DNA of 10,618 nucleotides from positions 1-10,618 of the forward strand of contig JAEOSV010000094.1 of the NCBI GenBank assembly GCA_016840185.1, given 5' to 3'. Origin of the DNA: Candidatus Hermodarchaeota archaeon (lineage in GTDB: Archaea > Asgardarchaeota > Hermodarchaeia > Hermodarchaeales > Hermodarchaeaceae). This document shows, piece after piece, positions 6,532 to 10,618 of the stretch. The notes under the pieces are model-generated. The model saw nothing but the letters and a program-made list of their open reading frames with translations. It was not told the DNA's origin and did not search any database. Numbering within the stretch: position 1 is the stretch's first letter; each line of letters begins with the position of its first letter. The position numbers and the translations under genes are program-made.

Positions 6532-6603
6532 CCAGTAGTTTTTGCCCAAGCAAATATTGGCTCCCTTGTTAATAACGATTTTTCCCTTCTCATGAACTAC
6601 TGG
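6532..6603 (-). repeat. 9-bp inverted repeat in leader of KaiC-like paralogue B
   Basis: CCAGTAGTT at 6532-6540 and AACTACTGG at 6595-6603 are perfect inverted copies separated by 54 bases. The start-proximal arm ends within the putative ribosome binding site of paralogue B. If transcription begins near 6588, the outer arm would not be in the RNA, so it would act, if at all, as a DNA element. A match of this length could be chance. Confidence 0.25.
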
Positions 6604-6608
6604 GATTG

Positions 6609-6617
6609 TAATATAAT
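6609..6617 (-). promoter_or_regulatory. TATA-like box before KaiC-like paralogue B
   Basis: On the - strand TTATATTAC (complement of about 6609-6617) is a good TATA match. It predicts transcription from around 6588, leaving a leader of about 70 bases before the ATG at 6518. It lies in the 121-base gap after the MscS gene, suggesting that the KaiC-like pair and the PHP gene have their own promoter. Confidence 0.45.
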
Positions 6618-6639
6618 TGGGAGTTTCGTGACGATTGAT

Positions 6640-7548
6640 TTAGTAGACTGATTTTCCGATGTCATCTATGAAATTCGCACGATGCTCCAAGAGAAGCTGT
6701 GGATCATCGACAAAAATTGTAAATGCAAAAGTAAAGCCTACATGGTCAATGGAAATTATGGCCCAAACTGGTTCGAATCCGAACGTTGCTTTCCAGCGTT
6801 TGCATACTGCGCCAAAGGTTTTTTCATATTTCTCAAGTGACTCTTTTACAGGAAACTTCAAATCGAGGGTGTATTGGATGAGGGCAGAGGTGTCCATTAC
6901 CTTACCAATCACCTTTACGATGCGTTGGGGGAGTGATCCTTTCTCAACACTCTCCTCTTCTGTTTCAACTTCGGTTTTTTGCTTCTGTTTACTTTTTTGT
7001 TCAAAGCGGAAATTGGTGACTGCGGAATTCATCACGTTATTGTTTGGAATGAGTGTAATTGACCCATCAATTTGGCGTAATTTGGTGTAATTCAGACTCA
7101 TTTCAAGGATTATGCCTTCATTCGATCCAATGCGTACATAATCTCCCACATCAAAGGGATCGGAGAACAGCACATACAGTCCTGCAATGAAGTTTCGCAT
7201 AGCTAAACTAATGGCCAGCCCCACGGCTAGTCCAATGATTACCGAAGCGCTGCCAACAAGAGTGACTGTGTATGCCCATAAGGGGGGGACAAAATAGGCC
7301 AGAGTAACTATTCCAAACCAGATGAAGAGCAGTCGAATTGCCATTACCAATCCATTGATAGCATCTGATGAGACTCCACCCCGTGTTACTCTTCGCCTTA
7401 AGAGACTGGTGATAAGACCTTGAATAAGTACGAGAGCAATCCAGACAAGAATTAACTCAATGAAGGGTATGAGCCAGGGTCCCCAGAGTATCCAAAATTC
7501 GATGAACCATTGAATGATAGCTTGAATCGGATCAACGGGTTGTAGCAT
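6640..7548 (-). CDS. Small-conductance mechanosensitive channel, MscS family
   Basis: This 302-residue protein fits the MscS family, heptameric channels that open under membrane tension and release solutes on osmotic downshock. Three membrane helices are visible (about 27-48, 64-86, 92-120). The third is the pore helix, rich in Gly and Ala, followed by the family signature NFIAGLYVLFSDPFDVGDYVRIG (shown here as its parts: NFIAG at 119-123, DPFDVGDYV at 130-138). The beta domain follows with the typical IPNNNVM (167-173). At about 184-205 there is an unusually charged Lys/Gln/Glu stretch before the C-terminal alpha/beta domain. ATG 7548 is preferred; an in-frame GTG at 7557 would add three residues, and neither has a clear ribosome binding site. 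It starts 37 bases after the aminopeptidase gene, so the two are probably cotranscribed. Confidence 0.92.
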   Translation of the reverse strand: MLQPVDPIQAIIQWFIEFWILWGPWLIPFIELILVWIALVLIQGLITSLLRRRVTRGGVSSDAINGLVMAIRLLFIWFGIVTLAYFVPPLWAYTVTLVGSASVIIGLAVGLAISLAMRNFIAGLYVLFSDPFDVGDYVRIGSNEGIILEMSLNYTKLRQIDGSITLIPNNNVMNSAVTNFRFEQKSKQKQKTEVETEEESVEKGSLPQRIVKVIGKVMDTSALIQYTLDLKFPVKESLEKYEKTFGAVCKRWKATFGFEPVWAIISIDHVGFTFAFTIFVDDPQLLLEHRANFIDDIGKSVY

Positions 7549-7585
7549 AGTAATCACGTAACTAACGTTTCACGGCAGCATAAAG

Positions 7586-8617
7586 TTAAGGAAGATGCAG
7601 TTTCGGCATCGCAACTTCGATTAATTTTACTAAATTCGATAGGTCATCCAAGTGTGCAATTTCAACAGTGGAATGGAGATACCTCACGGCAACTGAGAGA
7701 GCCATCATATGAGCTCCCGTCCCAGCACGTTGAATCGCAGCACCATCCGTGCCACCACCAGTAGCTCCAACCTGCAACGGGATTTTATGTTTTTCAGCTA
7801 GAACCTCAAGTTGTTGGCGGAGCTCCGTTGAGGCGATTGCACGATTATCAAGTAACCGTAAAACGGGACCCGCTCCAAGCCGCACAGGGGCTAGATGAAA
7901 GGGTACATCGGGTGCATCACCTGTTGCATAGGAGTCGACGGCAAGGACAATGTCTGGGGTGAAGCGGTTTCCGATTACTGTAGCTCCGTGTAAGCCGATT
8001 TCCTCTTGTACACTCCAGACGAAAGTTACCTTCCGATCTAATTTCGTCTTCGAAAGGCTTTCCAAGACTTTGATTAGAACGGCGCACCCAAAACGGTCAT
8101 CAATGGCACGACCACAGAGGTACTTTCCCTGCAGTACCGAGGAGTCTTTCTCAAAGGTTATGGGATTAAGTAATTTCACACCTAATTCTTCGGTTTCTTG
8201 TCGACTTCGAGTGCATAAATCTATTTGAAGTTCCTGAAATGGAATGACTTGCTTCATTTGAGTTCGGTCAATCATTAAATGTGGGGGAACCATTCCAATG
8301 ACACCGCGAACAGGGCCCTTCTTTGTATGAATAACGACAGGGCGACTAGGGAGCAGGCGATCATCAATTCCGCCGATTTTGCGAAACCGTACACACCCAT
8401 TATCCTCTATATGAGTGACAACGAAGCCCAATTCGTCCATGTGAGCAATCAAGAGAATGTGAGGAGATCCCTCACCGATAGTTCCGAAGAGATTTCCTAA
8501 TGAATCGGTTTCTAAGCTTAACATATCACCGATGCTTTCTCGAATTGCTTCGCGAATTGGGGTTTCAAATCCGGAAACTCCTGAAGCGGCGAGTAACCAT
8601 TGCATTAACTCTAGCAT
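7586..8617 (-). CDS. M42-family aminopeptidase (TET/FrvX-like)
   Basis: This 343-residue protein is an M42 metallopeptidase, a family forming tetrahedral dodecamers that trim N-terminal residues from peptides released by the proteasome. All expected two-metal ligands are present: H59 and the catalytic D61 in AHMDELG, bridging D173 in AIDDRFG, the Glu pair E205/E206 in VQEEIG, D228 in LAVDS and H315 in YLHSTVE. GVSGFE lies near the N-terminus and the GGGTDGAAIQ loop precedes the last histidine. The length is normal. I prefer ATG 8617 because AGGA lies 9 bases upstream and the GVSG distance fits the family; ATG 8650 would add 11 residues. The substrate cannot be told from sequence, but the acidic and Gln-rich specificity varies within M42. 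It precedes the MscS gene by 37 bases. Confidence 0.93.
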   Translation of the reverse strand: MLELMQWLLAASGVSGFETPIREAIRESIGDMLSLETDSLGNLFGTIGEGSPHILLIAHMDELGFVVTHIEDNGCVRFRKIGGIDDRLLPSRPVVIHTKKGPVRGVIGMVPPHLMIDRTQMKQVIPFQELQIDLCTRSRQETEELGVKLLNPITFEKDSSVLQGKYLCGRAIDDRFGCAVLIKVLESLSKTKLDRKVTFVWSVQEEIGLHGATVIGNRFTPDIVLAVDSYATGDAPDVPFHLAPVRLGAGPVLRLLDNRAIASTELRQQLEVLAEKHKIPLQVGATGGGTDGAAIQRAGTGAHMMALSVAVRYLHSTVEIAHLDDLSNLVKLIEVAMPKLHLP

Positions 8618-8715
8618 GCCATCAAGTCCTAATGGAAAGTTGGTATGCATTGTCCATCAGAGTTATTTCAGCCTTTGGCTCATGAAGAATTTCCAATTGA
8701 AAAGAAAATTTCTGT

Positions 8716-8731
8716 CCCTGAAATATCAGGG
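8716..8731 (-). terminator. Stem-loop at the end of the anchored beta-protein gene
   Basis: On the - strand CCCTGA, loop TATT and TCAGGG form a perfect 6-bp stem, and a T-rich stretch (AAATTTTCTTTTC, about 8712-8700) follows. The stop codon TGA of the upstream gene (8728-8726) lies inside the 5' arm. This probably ends or attenuates that transcript before the aminopeptidase gene, which begins about 110 bases further on. Confidence 0.5.
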
Positions 8732-9286
8732 CGGCTGACGAGATCGCCTGAATATGATAAGGAGCAGCACGATAGCTATTATTAGCCCCAAAGTTAGTAC
8801 TATGGGTCCTAAGAAGAGGTTTGGATTGATTGTTGGGAGAGGACCTTCCCATTGATATCGATCGATGGTAAGTTGAATGGTTCGATTTTCTTCGGGGGAG
8901 TACTCATTAACAAAAACGAAGTACCATTCTCCAGTTTGGGGCACTTCGAATTCTCCACTGAACTCGGTCACTGGGGCTTGGTAGCTGTATATCGAGTAGC
9001 AGAGATAGGGATAGCTTTCCTCTATGGTGATTTCAAATCCAACATAATTCTCTTTGTCTGATATCCAAAACTCGATAATTTCAGAGGTGTTAAATGAAAA
9101 GAGAAGTTTGTCCCCGATTGTAAGGTTGAAGTGAATCTCCCAATGATGGGGATAAGGAGTGGTGTATGTGGTGAAAAGATGAGTATCGTCATAAAGGGTT
9201 TCAACATATTGCCAATCGGCTCGAACGAGGGGGAGACTAAACAACGAAACCAGTAAGACACCCAGAATCAATGACCGACGACGCAT
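8726..9286 (-). CDS. Secreted, C-terminally anchored beta-rich (GOLD-like?) protein
   Basis: This 186-residue protein has a signal peptide (MRRR, a hydrophobic core to about 20, likely cleavage after VRA at 23), an extracellular domain of alternating hydrophobic strands (about 24-145), one membrane helix (about 157-179) and a short basic tail (RRSRQPP). The domain includes WYFVFVN (121-127), preceded by a GEFEVPQTGE turn; this pattern is typical of small jelly-roll or GOLD/emp24-like and pre-peptidase-like beta sandwiches in archaea. NLT, NTS and NRT at 54, 66 and 134 are possible N-glycosylation sites. The topology matches eukaryotic p24 cargo receptors without their coiled coil, but sequence homology to them is not shown. 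The ATG at 9286 has a TATA-like site about 38 bases upstream. No enzymatic motif is visible. Confidence 0.8.
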   Translation of the reverse strand: MRRRSLILGVLLVSLFSLPLVRADWQYVETLYDDTHLFTTYTTPYPHHWEIHFNLTIGDKLLFSFNTSEIIEFWISDKENYVGFEITIEESYPYLCYSIYSYQAPVTEFSGEFEVPQTGEWYFVFVNEYSPEENRTIQLTIDRYQWEGPLPTINPNLFLGPIVLTLGLIIAIVLLLIIFRRSRQPP

Positions 9287-9304
9287 GATGAATGACCCGA
9301 TTTT

Positions 9305-9328
9305 GGGTTATTAGGGCTTGTTTATTTA
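9305..9328. promoter_or_regulatory. Divergent promoter between anchored beta protein and small ORF
   Basis: The 54-base gap between the two divergent starts is A/T rich. TAAATAAA on the - strand (complement of 9321-9328) is a TATA candidate that would start the beta-protein transcript about 10 bases before its ATG. On the + strand GGTTATTAGG (about 9306-9315) is a weaker TATA candidate for the small ORF at 9341. Confidence 0.35.
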
Positions 9329-9340
9329 CTAAATCATCAA

Positions 9341-9493
9341 ATGAAGGATAAAGAAAAGAAACATTCCCCTGTCTTCGAAAACCCGTCTGAATTCAGAAAT
9401 TTTACCCGTTTAGTTATCCGATTTTTTCATATTACGATACTCATCATCGGAATAGGGTTGATTGCATATTTTCGGAAAAAGCGATGGTTCTAA
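9341..9493 (+). CDS. 50-residue single-helix membrane protein
   Basis: This short open frame encodes a highly charged N-terminus (MKDKEKKH), a middle segment, one hydrophobic helix (about residues 31-43, rich in Ile and Leu, from HITILIIGIGLIAYF) and a basic C-terminus (RKKRWF). The arrangement is typical of small regulatory or structural membrane proteins and less likely in random sequence. It starts with ATG, sits divergently from the anchored beta-protein gene, and ends 67 bases before the ABC transporter start. No ribosome binding site is obvious, though a short leader is possible. I recognise no family; basic residues on both sides of the helix leave the orientation open. Confidence 0.5.
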   Translation: MKDKEKKHSPVFENPSEFRNFTRLVIRFFHITILIIGIGLIAYFRKKRWF

Positions 9494-9530
9494 AAGCAAG
9501 TTCTTTCTGTTGAACGAGTTATCTGAGATG

Positions 9531-9537
9531 TATAAAT
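9531..9537 (+). promoter_or_regulatory. TATA box of the ABC transporter gene
   Basis: TATAAAT at 9531-9537 is a consensus archaeal TATA box centred 27 bases before the ATG at 9561. That is the normal distance to the transcription start itself, so the mRNA is predicted to be leaderless or nearly so. No Shine-Dalgarno is placed well for this start. Confidence 0.65.
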
Positions 9538-9560
9538 CCTAACCGAGGGGTTTGAGCAGC

Positions 9561-10618
9561 ATGTCTGATGTGAAGTACAAGAGTGCAACCCGCTACCAGC
9601 TTGCAGCGCTACGCCGCTATCCAGGCGTCACAGTGGTAGCCACAGCCCTCGCCCTCTTTGCATCCTACCTTCTCACTCTCCCAGCAATTATCATTGGAAA
9701 CGCAATCAATATTCTCGAATTTGACGGATTCACAGCGACCTTTGTCATGCAGGTCTGGCTCATTCTTGGCACCGCAGTTGCCCTATTTGCCACCATTCTG
9801 CTTGTTGGGTATTCTTTTGCCATGATAACACTTCGTTGGGAACGGGATGCCCGTCAAGAATTTTTCGAGTTAGTCCAAGAAAACAGTATGACCTTTCATG
9901 ATCAAGTCGACAGCAAACAACTACTCGCAGTCGCGATGCAAGATGTGCGGTGGGTACGCTTTTCACTGAACCCTGCCCTTCGTAACATTATTTCCGCGAT
10001 TGGCACCCTAATTATTGCATCAATTTTCCTTGCACTAATGGATATTTGGTTAGGAGTCCTTGTAATAATAGGAACCCCTCTGTATCTCGTCTTTGCATAT
10101 CGTTATGCAGTGAAAGTCGAGCCAGTTCGTCGGAAACGCTCAGAACAAAATGAAAGAATTACGGCAACTAGCCAAGAGGTTTTTCGTGGAATCGAAGTAG
10201 TTCGAGCCTTTGGATCCGAGGACCGAGAACAAGAGAAGTTCAGTAAGGTAGCTGGAGTTTATGAACAACTTATAGCTCGTGAAGGAAAATTGGGAGCGTT
10301 CTACATCCCAACTTTGATTCTCATCGCAATTACCACACTATCCTTCATATATGGCGCATCTCTGGTTATCAATGGAACCTGGACCGTTGGAACACTTATT
10401 ACCGCTCTCGGATTATTTGCCGCAATCGAAGGATTCAGCTTCATGCTTCCACGCTTCCTCCTTGTCATCCGTGGAGGGCATGTCAATGCGAAACGAATTA
10501 TTAACGTACTCAATTGGAAGGACCCCCTCGAAGAACCTGAGACCGGAGTAACTGATATCGAATGGACAGGGGATATTGTCTTGGATAATGTCAGTTTCCA
10601 ATACACCAGTGAAAATGG
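9561..10618 (+). CDS. ABC exporter half-transporter, membrane plus ATPase fusion (3' truncated)
   Basis: The first 352 codons of this gene are present and the frame stays open to the window edge. Residues about 1-320 form a type 1 exporter membrane domain: helices near 22-45, 62-90, 138-160, 160-178, 246-270 and 275-298, with the characteristic long cytosolic coupling region (EPVRRKRSEQNERITATSQE at about 192-211, then GIEVVRAFGSEDREQEKF), a hallmark of MsbA/LmrA-like exporters. The nucleotide-binding domain has just begun at the edge (IVLDNVSFQYTSENG), so its Walker A lies outside. These proteins work as homo- or heterodimers that pump lipids, peptides or drugs; the substrate here is unknown. 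The ATG at 9561 is fixed by the TATA box 27 bases upstream. A partner half-transporter may follow downstream. Confidence 0.93.
   Translation, partial: MSDVKYKSATRYQLAALRRYPGVTVVATALALFASYLLTLPAIIIGNAINILEFDGFTATFVMQVWLILGTAVALFATILLVGYSFAMITLRWERDARQEFFELVQENSMTFHDQVDSKQLLAVAMQDVRWVRFSLNPALRNIISAIGTLIIASIFLALMDIWLGVLVIIGTPLYLVFAYRYAVKVEPVRRKRSEQNERITATSQEVFRGIEVVRAFGSEDREQEKFSKVAGVYEQLIAREGKLGAFYIPTLILIAITTLSFIYGASLVINGTWTVGTLITALGLFAAIEGFSFMLPRFLLVIRGGHVNAKRIINVLNWKDPLEEPETGVTDIEWTGDIVLDNVSFQYTSEN

Noticed and set aside
6519..6593. Longer start of KaiC-like paralogue B at ATG 6593
   Set aside because: The paralogue alignment and the predicted transcription start (about 6588) favour ATG 6518.
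8622..8852. Open frame of 76 codons on the - strand between the beta-protein and aminopeptidase genes
   Set aside because: It overlaps both genes in another frame, lacks a start signal and looks like a shadow.

Overview
The window looks archaeal. TATA boxes sit about 25-30 bases upstream of several starts, one (before the ABC transporter at 9561) leaving almost no leader. The gene content also fits: an M42-type tetrahedral aminopeptidase, a short VIT1/CCC1 (DUF125/TIGR00267-type) membrane protein, RAD55/KaiC-like proteins and a PqqD-radical SAM-SPASM enzyme. Shine-Dalgarno-led starts (GGAGG, GGTGA) occur beside near-leaderless ones. A secreted, C-terminally anchored beta-rich protein and the overall mix recall Asgard archaea, but this lineage guess is from memory and is not proven by the sequence. 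No rRNA, tRNA, CRISPR array, transposase or integrase is visible.

Left part (1-1230): no supported gene before 210, then two tandem + strand genes for small four-helix membrane proteins that are diverged paralogues, ending in a hairpin plus T-rich tract. Facing them on the - strand is a two-gene unit (3324 down to 1230): a PqqD-like/radical SAM/SPASM enzyme followed after 48 bases by a class I SAM-dependent methyltransferase whose ribosome binding site lies partly in a small hairpin. This resembles a peptide- or small-molecule-modifying cassette, but I found no precursor peptide. A divergent spacer with a TATA-like box leads to the + strand VIT1/CCC1-like gene (3495-4088), whose end overlaps the next convergent gene by 12 bases.

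Middle part (9286 down to 4077, all - strand): secreted/anchored beta-rich protein, M42 aminopeptidase, MscS-type channel, two tandem RecA/KaiC-fold paralogues, and a HisJ-like PHP phosphoesterase. The two KaiC-like proteins are the most unusual feature. Both replace the Walker A P-loop with the same GESRG motif while keeping a Walker-B-like VDSLS/IDSLS strand, so they look like a conserved non-canonical or non-ATPase branch. The second of them nearly abuts the PHP gene.

Right part (9341-10618, + strand): a 50-codon single-helix membrane protein, then a TATA box and the first 352 codons of an ABC exporter half-transporter that runs off the window just as its nucleotide-binding domain begins.

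Most genes are ordinary cellular ones. The best candidates for something undescribed are the P-loop-less KaiC pair with its PHP neighbour, and the radical SAM-methyltransferase pair. Both proposals rest on reading motifs by eye.
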